The notes below the pieces were generated by a model that worked only from the letters and a program-made list of their open reading frames with translations, did no database searches and was not told the origin of the DNA. The position numbers and the translations under genes were made by a program. Of a stretch of DNA of 64,000 nucleotides, positions 1-10,700 are shown piece after piece. The stretch covers positions 38,652,513 through 38,716,512 of the forward strand of contig CAMGYJ010000011.1 in assembly GCA_946122785.1 (NCBI GenBank). Reading direction: 5' to 3'. This DNA comes from Linum tenue. Lineage: Eukaryota > Streptophyta > Magnoliopsida > Malpighiales > Linaceae. Every line of letters starts with the position of its first letter. Position 1 is the stretch's first letter.

Positions 1-343
1 CCCCGGTGAGGACTTAGATTGCTCGGTCTCTATTCTGATATCTTGAGTTTTGTGCATGAGGTGACTGTCGTGAGTGAGTGGTTGAGTCAAGTCTAGGTTG
101 GTTGATGAACAGAAGGGAGACTCCTCCTTTACTCGATTTTGCTGCACTCGAATGTCCTCTGTGGTGGTTGTCCTGGTTGCTATTGAAGTTGTTCATGTGT
201 TGCTGTTTGAAAGCCAGCACGATTCACGTGTTCTGTGCCTCTATGATTTGTCCCCAATGTTGGTATGATTGAAATATGTGAGCTTACCTTGTATCTGACT
301 TGGTTTGCTTGGGGACAAGCAAACAGTTAAGTGTGGGGGAATT
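1..343 (+). mobile_element. 3' internal end of Athila-like non-autonomous gypsy element E1
   Basis: Non-coding internal tail of an LTR retrotransposon whose 5' part lies outside the window. The purine-rich tract AGTGTGGGGGAATT just before position 344 is the expected polypurine primer for plus-strand DNA synthesis. The same stretch occurs in inverted form at about 3999-4345, next to the 3' LTR of element E2, with clear similarity across more than 300 bases. No open frame here resembles a known protein. Confidence 0.75.
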
Positions 344-1390
344 TGATAACATCGTATTTGCACATGTTTGCACCCTCGTTTCTTGATCATTTTGGCTTGA
401 GTTTTTGCTTTCTTGGACTATTTTACGCTAGGTTGTGTTACTTTGTCACATTTCAGGTCCTAGCATGTAAATTGAAGCATAGGCGCAAGTTTCAAGTCAA
501 TCGGAGATCATTTGGCAATTCGGGAGAAGAAACACGAGCATGACCTGAGGAATAATAGACTTCTACCTCATATTATGGAGAAATAATCATGGAATTTTGT
601 CATGAAAATAAAGAGGACGAGACTACGAGCGTCTGGGATCAAACGGCGACTGATTCGGAGTTCGGACGAGGGAGAAACGAAGCATTAAACAGAGGCTGAG
701 CAAGCCACACGGGCAAGCCTAAAAACCCACACGGCCGTGTGACCCGGCCACGTGGCCGTGTGGAAATCACCGAGCCTTCACACGGGCAGCTGGGAAAGCC
801 ACACGGCCGTGTGTGGCCTGCCCGTGTGGCCGGGAAAATCTAGGTTTTAACCCAATTTCGAGCCAAAAGTGAGGGGATCGACTTTTTGGAGCAAAAATAG
901 AGCCCTAGAGAGAGAAAGTACGAAGAACTCATCCTAAGAGTGGTTTTGGAGCTGGATTTCATCAAATCAATCTTGGAGATTATCATAGGAGTGAAAATCA
1001 TCATCCCAGAGCAGATTCTTCCCATTGTTATGAGTATGACTGCTTTGTATCCTGTTTTCCACTCTCTCTCTATGGAGTAGAACTTTCTCTCACTTGGGTA
1101 TGAAGAACCCTAGTTCCATGTGTTAGAGATTTTGATTGTAATGACTTGGGATTGTTATACTGCTTGATTATAATCGAATGATGCATGATTCATTGAATTG
1201 ATTGAAGTCTGATCAGCTTTTTTTGATTTCTGCTGCAACCTGAGATAGATAGAATCTGATTAGGTTGTTAGAGCTACATCATTAGGCAGTAGATCTAGAC
1301 CCCGAGTTGACATTAGAACTTGCTACTTTACTGCATTCCCGGACTGCGATTATACTTGGTCGCAGTTTGGTGTTGTGTTTTACCGTGTCA
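344..1390 (+). mobile_element. 3' LTR of Athila-like element E1
   Basis: Long terminal repeat beginning TGATAAC directly after the polypurine tract and ending GTGTTTTACCGTGTCA. Its middle (about 700-835) is packed with CACACGG/CCGTGTG motifs, including two perfect palindromes CACACGGCCGTGTG at 728-741 and 800-813. It is homologous to the LTR at 40119-41487 (same strand) and to the minus-strand LTRs at 2598-3998 and 8927-10201. It matches the LTR organisation of the Athila branch of Ty3/gypsy. No gene is present. Confidence 0.75.
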
Positions 1391-1660
1391 CTACGAGGTG
1401 GTATCTTGTGGTACACAATGTTGAAAGTCGTAAATGACAGTTAGTGTACTCATACTATCATGTATTCAACCATCCTACAGTTAGGGATGGCAATGGGACG
1501 GGTTTGGGGCGAGTTTTCCTAAACCATCCCCATCCCCGCTTTCAAATATCTATACCCATACCCGCCCCATACCCATGCGGGGGAAGGTTTTGCAAACCCA
1601 TCCCCATACCCATGGGTTTTGGGTACCCATGGGTAATACCCGCCCCTTACAACTCACTAG
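1391..1660. mobile_element. Unclassified 90 bases, then truncated hAT-type miniature element end
   Basis: 1391-1481 is not recognised. At 1482 a sequence starts TAGGGATGGCAATGGGACGG and continues as G/C-rich CCCATACCC and GGGTACCC repeats. This is the terminal and subterminal pattern shared with the three complete hAT-type miniature elements in this window (23773, 52819, 55087). The matching right-hand inverted end is missing, so this copy is truncated near 1650. Confidence 0.5.
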
Positions 1661-1799
1661 ACGTCTAAGTTCACAAGCGTAAACACTTTATGATGACTCT
1701 GCCCTAGGGGCATGAGTTAGAGAGCATATGAGAGGAGGATGAGCTTAGCGATGATGGCTTCATCATCTACAGTGATGTCTTCCAATTCTTCTTTGTTTA

Positions 1800-2363
1800 T
1801 CTTGCTAAATCTCTTTAGGGATGTAATCCGATAAATCTTTGTGTATTATTTCCAAGCTGGCTCTTGATCTGATCAACCAGCGATCTGATTCGGCACATCT
1901 ATATTCCACCATTCTCGGCCAGATTCGTTGTATTTTGGCGCAATGCTGGGTGGTTCAGCTGGTTCATACGTACAGAGAAGGGAATAGAGCCGCGGACTGG
2001 CTCTCGAAGCACAGTCTCGTCTATCCTTTCGGTACGTATGAACTGGATGATCCACCCGCACAGTTGGATGGGTTGTTTCGCGAAGACGGGCTGGGAATCA
2101 GCTTCCCAAGGCAAGTGTTACAGGATTGCTAAAGCCTGACCTGATGGTTCTCTTGAACTTGGCTTAAGATTCTGGTACTATTTTTTGGCCTCCTGATGTT
2201 TATTTTTGCCCGCTGTTTTGCTTGGCCTCTGCTTTTGCAAGTTGAACTTGCAGTAGCAGGTCTACTGTTATTTGCTTGGGCGCCTCCTGTTTGGTTGCTA
2301 AGCTTCTGGATATGTATTTGTGCTACCTCGACTGATTGATAGCCTCCCTTTAATAAAAAAAAA
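1800..2363 (+). mobile_element. 5'-truncated LINE (L1-type) with poly(A) tail
   Basis: About 560 bases absent from the paralogous LTR at 20.7 kb. They contain the terminal RNase H remnant of a plant LINE, a 3' untranslated region and a short A-rich tail (2356-2363). The flanks are similar but no clean target duplication is visible, consistent with an old insertion. Confidence 0.65.
1839..2132 (+). pseudogene. LINE-derived RNase H C-terminal remnant
   Basis: The 97-residue frame contains HTYREGNRAADWLSKHSL, the signature of the C-terminal RNase H-like domain (RVT_3 type) at the end of plant L1-type ORF2. This domain degrades RNA in RNA/DNA hybrids during target-primed reverse transcription. 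Only the last third of the domain survives; the endonuclease and reverse transcriptase are absent because the copy is 5' truncated. It is a dead fragment. The start Met is incidental. Confidence 0.7.
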
Positions 2364-2592
2364 TATATTCCTCGAGTGTTCGATGCTATGATTATTAGAT
2401 GATTTAGTTAATCAATGCTTATGATTTAATTGTACACGACTATATGAATTGTGCTTAGTGTTATCTGGGTTGTCAATAAATTACCATCTAGTAGTGATAC
2501 CCCATTCATGCTAGGAGTGTATGGGAGGAGTAGCTAACCATCCATGCATCGACTAGTATCAATGCTTGATTCTTAGATCATCAATTCTATAA

Positions 2593-2597
2593 ACAAT
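2593..2597. repeat. Left target-site duplication of E2 (ACAAT)
   Basis: ACAAT occurs directly before the left LTR of E2 (2598) and again directly after its right LTR (10202-10206). A 5-bp duplication is standard for LTR-retrotransposon integration. Confidence 0.75.
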
Positions 2598-3998
2598 AGA
2601 CTCGCGAAAACACAACTCCTAACAGTGGCCAAGTGTAACCAATGAAAGGGTCTGCAGTATAGTGGCGCAAGTAATAAATATCGAATCCATGAGGTCTCTA
2701 GATTTACTTTTACTTAGATTCAGGTTGTTATCTAGCAAATCATATTAAGGTTTCATTAACTAAACTACTCCTACAAGCTACTCTAGGTTGGACTACTAAT
2801 TATAGGTTGGGAACTCACTTAGGTATGATTCCCCTTGCCACTAGCCAGATTAATGGTTGATGATCTCTAACATGTTTCACTTTCATTCACAATTAATGTA
2901 GAGAATCCTTGACCAGACCTTGAATCTCGACTAACGAAATCAAGGTCCTCTTGAGTTGATTGCCTAAAGGGACGTATCCTTCTCTAGAACAATCGATCAA
3001 GGCATTCTAAACTAGATTCCCTCTATCGAATGAGGTTCTCAATCGATACAAAGTAGTGAATCGACCCTCTACTAAAGCAATCGATCCAAGCAGGTATTCT
3101 CTCTCATAGATTGAATGTGAACTCAATCTATGGTGCTCTATTTACCCAATCAGGTATTCTCTCTCATAGATCAAAGCATAATCAATAATCTCGACTAAAA
3201 CATAATTGAATCATGAAAGCATGCATAGATTGAATGTGAACTCAAGATTATCAAATAGGAGTAATCATACAATCTTCCAATCAAACAAACATAGCTAGGG
3301 TTCCTCATAACCTAAGTGAAGGGAAGTTACTCCATAGAGAAGAATGTGAATGCATATATCTTATCTAGATCTTAAATCTCCATCTCCAAGCTTGATTCCC
3401 AAGCTCCAATGGTGAAGAAATTCTCCAAAATAGCTCCAAGAATGATCTCAAGGTGCTATCTCTAGGGTTCGTCCCATGGGTGTTTGGGATCCAAAACCCA
3501 ACTCCCCCCCCCCCCTCCAAAAATCGCATAACAGTCGTTATACACGAAGTTGGAATTTGCACCCCCAGTATGCACGACCTTGCAAATCAATGCACTGCTT
3601 GTGTAAACTCCAGAACTCACCATTTCACTTGATTTGGTCGAAGGGGATCACATGGTCGTGTAGAATTGAGCCCAGACCGTTCAGAAGTTCTGGAAAACCC
3701 GCACGGGGTGGGAGCACCATTGCACGGCCCATCAAATAGATGTTTTGGCAGTGCAAACTCCCTGGAAACCTTGCACGGTCGTGCACATTTTCCATCATGC
3801 ACTCCTAAGCTCCGTTTAAGCTTGTTTGACCTCGGATTGACCCAAAACTTGCGCCCAAGCTTTCCTTTAATAGTTAATTAGTTCCTGAAACATCACAAAC
3901 AATTACTACCGAACGTAAAATAGGCTTAAAAAATGAGAATCGAGCATCAAATAGTGTAAGAATGGTAGGCAAAAACATGTGCAAATATCGAGTCATCA
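2598..3998 (-). mobile_element. 3' LTR of E2
   Basis: LTR on the minus strand, about 1.4 kb. It ends at 3998 with the reverse complement of TGATGACTC, immediately beside the reverse complement of the polypurine tract AGTGTGGGAGAATT. Its outer terminus has mutated (AGACTC instead of TGACTT). It matches the partner LTR at 8927-10201 with indels, including an extra partly duplicated segment around 3090-3240. The CACGG-type motif cluster is degenerate here. Confidence 0.78.
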
Positions 3999-5215
3999 AA
4001 TTCTCCCACACTTAACTGTTTGCTTGTATCCAAGCAAACCAAGTCAGATACAAGGCAGCTTAAAATGTTTTGACCATGCAAACTTTGGGGACATATCATA
4101 TAGGTACAAAACACATGAATCATACTGGCTTTTAGACATCAACACACGAATAACAACAAAAGCAATAGCAACCTGGAAAACCACCACATATGACATTCGA
4201 GTGCATCAAAATTGGGTAGAGGAAGAATCCCCCTTCTCTTGACCGAACAACATAGAATCGACTCAACCACTCATTCAAAACAGTCACCTCATGCATAAAA
4301 TTCAAGACATCAGAATCAAGACCGAGCAATCTAGATCCTCACCAGGTATATAATATGTAAAATGAATCACTCACTCTCGACCAGTGGGGTCAGAACAAAA
4401 ATCGATGCAAAATGTTTGCATACTCATACTCTCAATCCCTAATGTCTCTCCACCATGAAGGCAGCCTCTAAATGCTAGGGTTCACATATCGGGTGTCATC
4501 ACTAACTAGTCAGGATGTCTTAGACACATGTTCAGATGACTGGCTAGGGTCTTGGACAAGGGGAAAATGCCTCTTAGGTGGTGGAAAAATTCATAACACA
4601 AGGTTCCACAGATCCAAAACCAAACACAATGACATTCATTCGACCAATTACTTTCTTTCTGCTATTCTGCATTAATCAAGTTCTTTAGAGTACAAGAGTG
4701 AAGGAGGTCACAACATGTTAGTATTTCCAAGCCAGACTGCTAAAAAACCCTATTTAATGAGCATGATTAAGATTTTTTTTCTGTGGTTGCTCCCTTTTGC
4801 TTTCATTTGCTTCTTCTTCTTTTTTTCAGCTTTTTTTCTTTTATTGAGAGAATCACTACTTTTACACATTCTTTTAACCTTGCAAGTACATGCCCAACTT
4901 GTAAGAACTACCTCCAACCCTCATCTTATTTTTAGCATAAACATGCAAAAACCACTCTATGGAACCTCTATGAGATGCATAAGGGTGATTCTTCATTGTA
5001 GACACGAAGAAAGAAAGTTACATAACTCAAAGGGGCTTACTAAGGGGTATGACACACCAAGACAGTGAATTTGGTCGTGGGTTAATTTTATGCCTCCATC
5101 ATCCTTTCAATACCCGAAATCATTTTTTACCATCTGCAACTGACTATGCAACACATCATCACATTTGGGTCCCAAATCCTGGAAAGTTTAGTGCAAGTAC
5201 AGGTATGGAGTATTC
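3999..5215 (-). mobile_element. 3' internal region of E2 (non-coding)
   Basis: About 1.2 kb. The part next to the LTR (3999-4345) is homologous, inverted, to 1-343. Open frames here are short and of biased composition (for example a Phe/Leu-rich stretch from 4760 to 4880 encoded by a T-rich tract). I see no real gene. Confidence 0.6.
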
Positions 5216-5915
5216 CCTCCCCTTTTGAGGGTGATTAGTCTCAAGAGCGAAAGTAACATACCAATAATGCAGAAAACAACCAAATCTGATACCAAACTGT
5301 AACACCCTACCTTGTACGTTTTACCTAATCAATTTGTTCATACATTCGCAGCGGAAATAATCTCGGGTGTTACATTAATCCCCAAAATTCAACCAATAAA
5401 ATTTCGACATGAATTACTCGTGTAATGGGCTAATAGTTCTTGCAACTTATCCTGCATAATAATTCATCTGAATCAATGCATTCCTAGACATACATATATA
5501 CTCACAACCATATACATTGGCTTTTATAGCCATAGGCACAGTTGCATACTCCACAACTGCATACCTTACTAATACATGTCATAGTCGTCACAACTTACAC
5601 AAACACACAAATATACCCATATCAACTTTACACACATGTTACTAATACTACATCAGAAGCTAGTATGCACATGAAAAACATTCTCAAAACATTTTTACAA
5701 TAGAGGTGCGGATCACTGGCCAAAATCCCGAGTAGTCATCCAAGCACATAATAGTTGAAGACCATACCTCATCTTGCCTTCAACTCTTGCTCAACATCCA
5801 CCTATACCCTATCTACTGTTGCTGATGATGATCTGCATACACATGGCATAAGTAGAGAAAAGGATAAAAGAGGGTCAGCTCATGGCTGAGTGAGACAATC
5901 ATTGCATCGTGAGTT

Positions 5916-6035
5916 CATAACAGAGCATACCCCTACCATACATCTAGCAATCAAGACAAAACACTAGGATCAGACCATAACAGAGCATACCCCTACCATA
6001 CATCTAGCAATCAAGCCAAAACACTAGGATCAGAC
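5916..6035. repeat. 60-bp tandem duplication inside the chromovirus LTR
   Basis: Two nearly perfect 60-bp units (5916-5975 and 5976-6035), both starting CATAACAGAGCATACCCC. The units differ at only a few bases. Confidence 0.8.
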
Positions 6036-6167
6036 CTCAGCCATCCTCACAACCCATTATCCCAATGGGCAAAAGACTCAACCACCTTGACTTATGCATA
6101 TGCGTCTTATCATGTTTTACTTATAGGCGTCTGGCTACTCCCATGCTAATAACTCTCCGGGGAAACA

Positions 6168-6292
6168 GACCCCACATCCCGTCGGATGTAGTCATTCATA
6201 CCCCAACATCCCGTCGGATGTGGTCATACATACCCCACACCACTATGGTTGTAGTCATACCCCGACACCACTCTGGGTGTGGTCATATCTCG
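6168..6292. repeat. Degenerate ~30-bp tandem motif in the chromovirus LTR
   Basis: Four imperfect repeats of a palindrome-like unit built on CATCCCGTCGGATGTGGTC, each followed by CATAC-CCC. The later units diverge (CACCACTATGGTTGTAGTC, CACCACTCTGGGTGTGGTC) but keep the inverted symmetry, so each unit can form a small hairpin. Confidence 0.7.
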
Positions 6293-8443
6293 TGAGAAAT
6301 CTTCAGTCACCACCACATGAGAGGTGTGACTATCATACTTATCATAATAGAGTAATAGCATAGGGAGCCCTAGTTACTATGTGATTGACCATGAGACCAC
6401 ACACTCATATTTGGTATCCTTATATATGATTCATATCTCATCTTGCTAAATCATACTTCGTTACTTGCACATGTACTTGACCTGGCCATAACTGGCTCAA
6501 CATAGTTAAAACAGGAGTCGTATAATTACACTTCCTCGAGATGAACCCTTGTGCAGGTCATCCTCCTTAAACATCATAATATCATCTTGGGAAGTATATT
6601 TCACCACCATGGAATCCAAATACAACAATCATGTAACATATTTCCCCATTCACCTTCTCGAACTATCATAAGACATATAAACAATCAAGCTCACAAATTG
6701 CAACATATACGTAATCATCAGCATAAACAAGGTCCATAAGGATTAGAGCAAGACAATAATATCATATAGCACTCAATGGTTCATCATATAGCACAAAATT
6801 TCATGCACCCCTAACATGTCATTCTAGTTCACCTAGGTCAATTCTAAGCATCAATATAATTATCGTGATATGACAAACCCGGTATGCCGTGCTAATTCCT
6901 CACCAGTTCTGGTCGTTCAAACACTCGTTTAAGCTTCCCGTACTAAAACGTCAATTTCACGAACGAACCAGGAATTAGAATCCGAGACTATCCTAATATC
7001 CCCTGCAGTGTCCCCATCAATGTTAGTTCTAGGCTCCGGGTCAAAATCCTGATAAAAACACATCAAACCCTAGCCGGAGCTAAATTCGGCGATTCCGGCT
7101 CCGACCTAAATAATAGCCGAAATTCATGGATTAGAACTAGAGGATTAATTACCTAGCTTCAAGAAGCTCGTATATGAAATCTGGGCTCAATCCGGCTTCC
7201 GCATACTCCAAAACCCTAATTTGATTTATCGGGAATTCAAGAAATTCCTGATCCAAAAACTCATTTTAAAACTCTAAATCGATAAACTACGATGTATAGA
7301 TGGATTAGCCTTTACTTACGGGATTTTTGGATCAGTAGAGCTCAAGAACCAAGCTCTGGCATGCTCTCGCCAAAGCTCCCCTCCGCGCTCTGCTTCTCGG
7401 CAATAAAAGGAAGAAGACGATTTCGGATGTGGTGGGGAAAAGAAATGGATCAGGGGGCATTTAATAAGCTCTCCCACCGCCTACTTACATTCCTTTGCTT
7501 TGAAATTCGTTTTTGCTTTTTATTAGTTATATATATAATTATATATAATTAATACGTATACTTATCCGATTGATCGATATTTCGATTTTCGTCAAAATAC
7601 TATCAAAACACTCAACTTAAATCGCATATTTTTCTAACGACAAAAATATGCGTTTTGCCGAAACGAGATGTTACATATTCTAGGTGAAAAGAGAGAGCGG
7701 TCGGAACACAAACGCCACACAAAATCTCACAAAGGTTAGTTATTGACTCCAAAATCAAAGAACACAACTGACTCAACCGAAGATAAATAGGGAAAGAAAT
7801 GCAAACCGACTGGTTGGGTTGCCTCCCAACAAGCGCTTCTATCACGCCATGAGTCGGACGTTGGATCCTAATTTTCGATCCACCCCAGAATCTCCTTGAA
7901 GTTGAGGTTCTCATCGATGAGCTAGAGTCTCAAGTCACAAGCAGGTGGCATAGCAACTAATGAAAATGGCTTGTGCCCTTGATGTAGACAAAGTCTCCAC
8001 CCTCGAGTCCTCTTCTTCTCTTTTTCTATCGTCTCATTTCCCCAAACTAGATATGAAAACAACGATTGACCAACATCGCATCCACCAAGAGGGGCCGATG
8101 TCGATGCGGCATTGGTCTGGCAAAGAGACACTGCAAACTAGTCCCTGCCAAGAAGCTCCTTGAATTTTGATAGAGATGTCACATGTAAGTTATGGTCGGT
8201 GCAAGCCTCTTCCACCACAACTTCGTCCTCGGCCTGGACGCCAATTTCCTCATATCCTTCTTCATCCTTCTCATCTTCTTCTATGGTAGCAGAAAGGGGA
8301 TCTTGAGCATCTTGTGCACAAACTTGCTCAATCCACTCTGTTTGCTTCTCTGAGTGATGAACAGTCTCCTCCATTTCACAGATAAGGGAAGGGTCATGAG
8401 GACCAATGGATTGGATTAGAAAGTCTATTTTGGGAAAGGATCT

Positions 8444-8782
8444 CTAATGATCTTGAACAATCTGCTCCACGTGAAGCCTCAAGTGTTTGTTCGGGTCGGC
8501 CCATGGAGTGTAGCATGGCTCTGCAGAATTGCCCGTGAAGGACGCATGGCTAACTTCAGCTCTGATGGCCCTTCTGGTTGTGGGAGGAATTCTTTTTGAT
8601 AAGGAGATTGTTCTTGAGGTTCCCAAGATATGGTTGTTCTCCGTAGTAGGGGGGTTGGTACTGAAACCCGAATCCATAGTCTTCTCCTCCTTGATTGCTC
8701 CCGGAAGTCTTGGGACAATACCACTTAGGTGGTGGTGGTCTGGTGGATAGCCCCAATGGTTGGAGAAGCCATGAGGATCCAT
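8444..8782 (-). pseudogene. Short gag-leader frame of the Athila-like family
   Basis: A 112-residue frame beginning MDPHGFSNHWGYPP. The same start is found in element E3 (41625-41981, beginning MDPHGFSNHWGYPPP). This shows a conserved first reading frame just downstream of the primer-binding site in both copies. After the first 14 residues the two frames diverge because of indels. Tyr, Gln, Pro and Asn dominate. I do not recognise a domain; by position it is the start of a gag-like protein of a non-autonomous family. Confidence 0.45.
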
Positions 8783-8902
8783 GATTCAGATCTGCACCAA
8801 CAAAAATAAAAACACCCAAGTGAAAAGCAAGGGTGGAGAATAAAAACAAAAGAAAGAAAAGCTAAATCAACAAACTTCTGCCTTTCTTAATAATCTGGAA
8901 AG

Positions 8903-8920
8903 TCCCCGGTAACGGCGCCA
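8903..8920 (-). other. Primer-binding site of E2 (tRNA-Asp)
   Basis: On the minus strand this reads TGGCGCCGTTACCGGGGA, complementary to the 3' end of plant tRNA-Asp(GTC) with one mismatch. It lies six bases inside the 5' LTR boundary at 8927. Confidence 0.85.
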
Positions 8921-8926
8921 AAAACT

Positions 8927-10201
8927 TGACTTGCTAAAACACAACTCCTAACAGTGGCTAAGTGTAACCAATGAAAGGGTTTGCAGAGTAGTGGAGCAAG
9001 TAATAAATATCGAATCCACGAGGTGTCTAGATTTACTATAACTCAGCTTCAGGTTGTTATCTAACAAATCAAGTTAAGGTTTGATTAACTAAACAACTCT
9101 TACAAGCTACTCTTAGACTACTAATTACAAGTTGGGAACTCACTTAGGTATAATTCCCCCTAGCCACTTGCCAGATTAATGGTTGATGATCTCTAACCGG
9201 ATTCACTTTCATTCATAGTGCGGAGAATCCTTGACTAGACCTTGAATCTCGACTAAGAAATCAAGGTCCTCTTGAGTCTATTGCCTAGAGGGACATATCC
9301 TTATCTAGAACAATTGATCCAGACGTTCTCAACTACATTCCCTCTATTGAATGAGATTCTCAATCGATACAAAGCATTGAATCAACCCTCGACTAAAGAA
9401 ATCGATCCAATACTATCAATGTTTGGTACTCTATTGATCTAATCAGGTATTCGATCTCATAGAATCAAAGCAGAATCAGTAATCAAGACTAAAGCAGAAT
9501 TGAATCCTGAAAACATGCATAGATTGAAGGGAAGTTACTCCATAGAGAAGAGAGAGAATGCAGAATTCTGATCTAGATCTTCAAACTCCATCTTCGAGCT
9601 TCATATTGGCTCCATGAATGATCCCAATATGCTCTCTCTCTCTCTAGTGTTTGGCCCTTGGGTGTTTGGGATCCAAAACCCAGCTCTCCTCCTCCAAAAA
9701 TCACAAAACAACCTTTATACCCGAAGCTGGAATTTGCATCCCCAGTATACACGACCGTGCAAATCAATGGACTGCCCGTGTAAACTCCAGAACACACCGT
9801 TTCACTTGATTGGTCGAAGGGGATCACACGGCCATTACATGGTCGTGTAGAATTGAACTAGACCGTGCAGAAGTTCTGGAAAACCAGCACGGGGTGGGAG
9901 CACCATTGCACGGCCCATGCAAATCAAAGTTTTGGCCGTGCAAACTCCCTAGAAACCTTGCATGGCCGTGCATATATGTGCACGACCGTGCACATTTTCA
10001 AGCATGCACTCCTAAGCTCCATTTAAGCTGGTTTAACCTCCGGTTGATCCGAAACTTGCGCACAAGCCTTCCTTTACTTGTTAGGTCTTGAAATATCACA
10101 AACAAGTACTATCTAACGTAAAATAGGCTTAAAACACGAGAATCGAGTCTCAAACAGTGTAAGAATGGTAGGCAAAAACATGTGAAAATATAGAGTCATC
10201 A
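8927..10201 (-). mobile_element. 5' LTR of E2
   Basis: LTR of about 1.28 kb on the minus strand, starting (minus) TGATGACTC at 10201 and ending TAGCAAGTCA at 8927. It contains degenerate CACGGCC/CCGTGCA motif clusters near 9740-9995, as in the other LTRs of this family. Confidence 0.78.
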
Positions 10202-10206
10202 ACAAT
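10202..10206. repeat. Right target-site duplication of E2 (ACAAT)
   Basis: Identical to 2593-2597, on the other side of E2. Confidence 0.75.
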
Positions 10207-10677
10207 CAATTATGATTCATAGAAGCCCACAATTAATCATGTGTCATCTTAACTTTCTTGTTCTTCAATGATTAGATAATCGCGTGAAGCAAAAGTACAC
10301 ATTAGCTAGTCAAATTTTTATTGCAAGAGGCGCATGCACGATAGAGAGTGGCACTAGTGGAAGGGATAATACATTTTATAGAAGAAGCATTGAAGCATCT
10401 TGTTAATGAGAATGAATACACGATCATCGAGAGTTACTTCCAAAATATTAATTTTGGTTGATTGCATTGTATGTTTTTTTGTTTACTTGCATTGTTTGTT
10501 TCATTGTTTGCATAGTAGAGTAGTAGCACAAATAAGGAACCTCAACCGACACCATATTTTCTTTTCCTCGCATATAAATTCGAGCTCAATAGTTTAGGTT
10601 TAGCTAGTTACTATCAAAAGGCCTCCTAGAATACAACCCTAGGGCGTCCTAGGATTTTATCACAATTTTCTACATCA
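10207..10677 (+). mobile_element. Right part of the 5' LTR of E4
   Basis: This resumes the LTR interrupted by E2; similarity to 20990-21060 is clear (for example AATTAATCATGTG). It ends CTACATCA immediately before a degenerate tRNA-Asp primer-binding site, which fixes the LTR end at 10677. Confidence 0.65.
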
Positions 10678-10682
10678 AGTTT

Positions 10683-10700
10683 TGGTGTCGTTACCGAGGA
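10683..10700 (+). other. Primer-binding site of E4 (degenerate tRNA-Asp)
   Basis: TGGTGTCGTTACCGAGGA matches the tRNA-Asp-complementary sequence TGGCGCCGTTGCCGGGGA except at four transition positions (C to T or G to A), as expected for methylated, decaying element DNA. Confidence 0.7.

Larger units (their letters stand above)
1661..2597 (+). mobile_element. Left part of the 5' LTR of Athila-like element E4 (interrupted)
   Basis: Sequence matching the R/U5 part of the LTR at 20142-21061, including the shared stretch GATGGCTTCATCATCTAC. It is interrupted by a LINE fragment (1800-2363) and then at 2597 by element E2. Homology to the second LTR resumes immediately right of E2 at 10207. The U3 end on the left has been lost. 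Comparison of the two LTRs is what reveals the inserted elements. Confidence 0.65.
5216..7675 (-). mobile_element. Chromovirus (Tekay/Del-like) LTR plus PBS fragment inside E2
   Basis: A minus-strand LTR of about 2.38 kb (5298-7675) starting TGTAACATCTCGTTTCGG and ending GGGTGTTACA, directly followed by a primer-binding site reading TGGTATCAG on the minus strand (5286-5294). This fits initiator tRNA-Met priming. Long LTRs with these termini are characteristic of plant Tekay/Del chromoviruses. A short piece of 5' untranslated region (about 5216-5297) remains, and everything else of the element is gone. The exact left boundary is uncertain. No coding sequence is present. Confidence 0.7.
7676..8926 (-). 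mobile_element. 5' internal region of E2 with gag-like scraps
   Basis: Internal leader of E2 between the chromovirus insertion and the 5' LTR. It contains the element-typical motif GGGAGGCAACCCA (as its complement near 7815) and two short minus-strand frames: a Met-start frame at 8444-8782 beginning MDPHGFSNHWGYPP, and an acidic frame at 8138-8374. No protease, RT or integrase motifs are present. Confidence 0.6.
2598..10201 (-). mobile_element. Athila-like non-autonomous LTR retrotransposon E2, nested in the E4 LTR
   Basis: A minus-strand element with LTRs at 2598-3998 (3') and 8927-10201 (5'), a tRNA-Asp primer-binding site (8903-8920), a polypurine tract next to 3999 and a perfect ACAAT target duplication. 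The internal part carries only gag-like scraps and no pol, so it depended on a helper. It was itself invaded by a chromovirus piece (about 5216-7675). The empty target site can be read from the paralogous LTR near 20.95 kb. Confidence 0.8.

Noticed and set aside
4715..5068. 117-residue frame with a hydrophobic Phe/Leu stretch that looks like a membrane segment
   Set aside because: The hydrophobic part comes from a T-rich low-complexity run in the non-coding 3' region of E2.
5205..5216. TATTC at the left edge of the chromovirus fragment, matching TATTC at 7676-7680
   Set aside because: The left edge is not an LTR terminus, so a target duplication is not expected; a 5-base match is easily chance.
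5916..6292. Short spaced repeats considered as a CRISPR array
   Set aside because: Only two 60-bp adjacent units and four divergent hairpin units, in a plant LTR; there are no spacers of constant size and no cas genes.
8444..8782. Possible host gene because of the conserved start shared with 41625
   Set aside because: Both lie just downstream of tRNA-Asp primer-binding sites of the same retroelement family.
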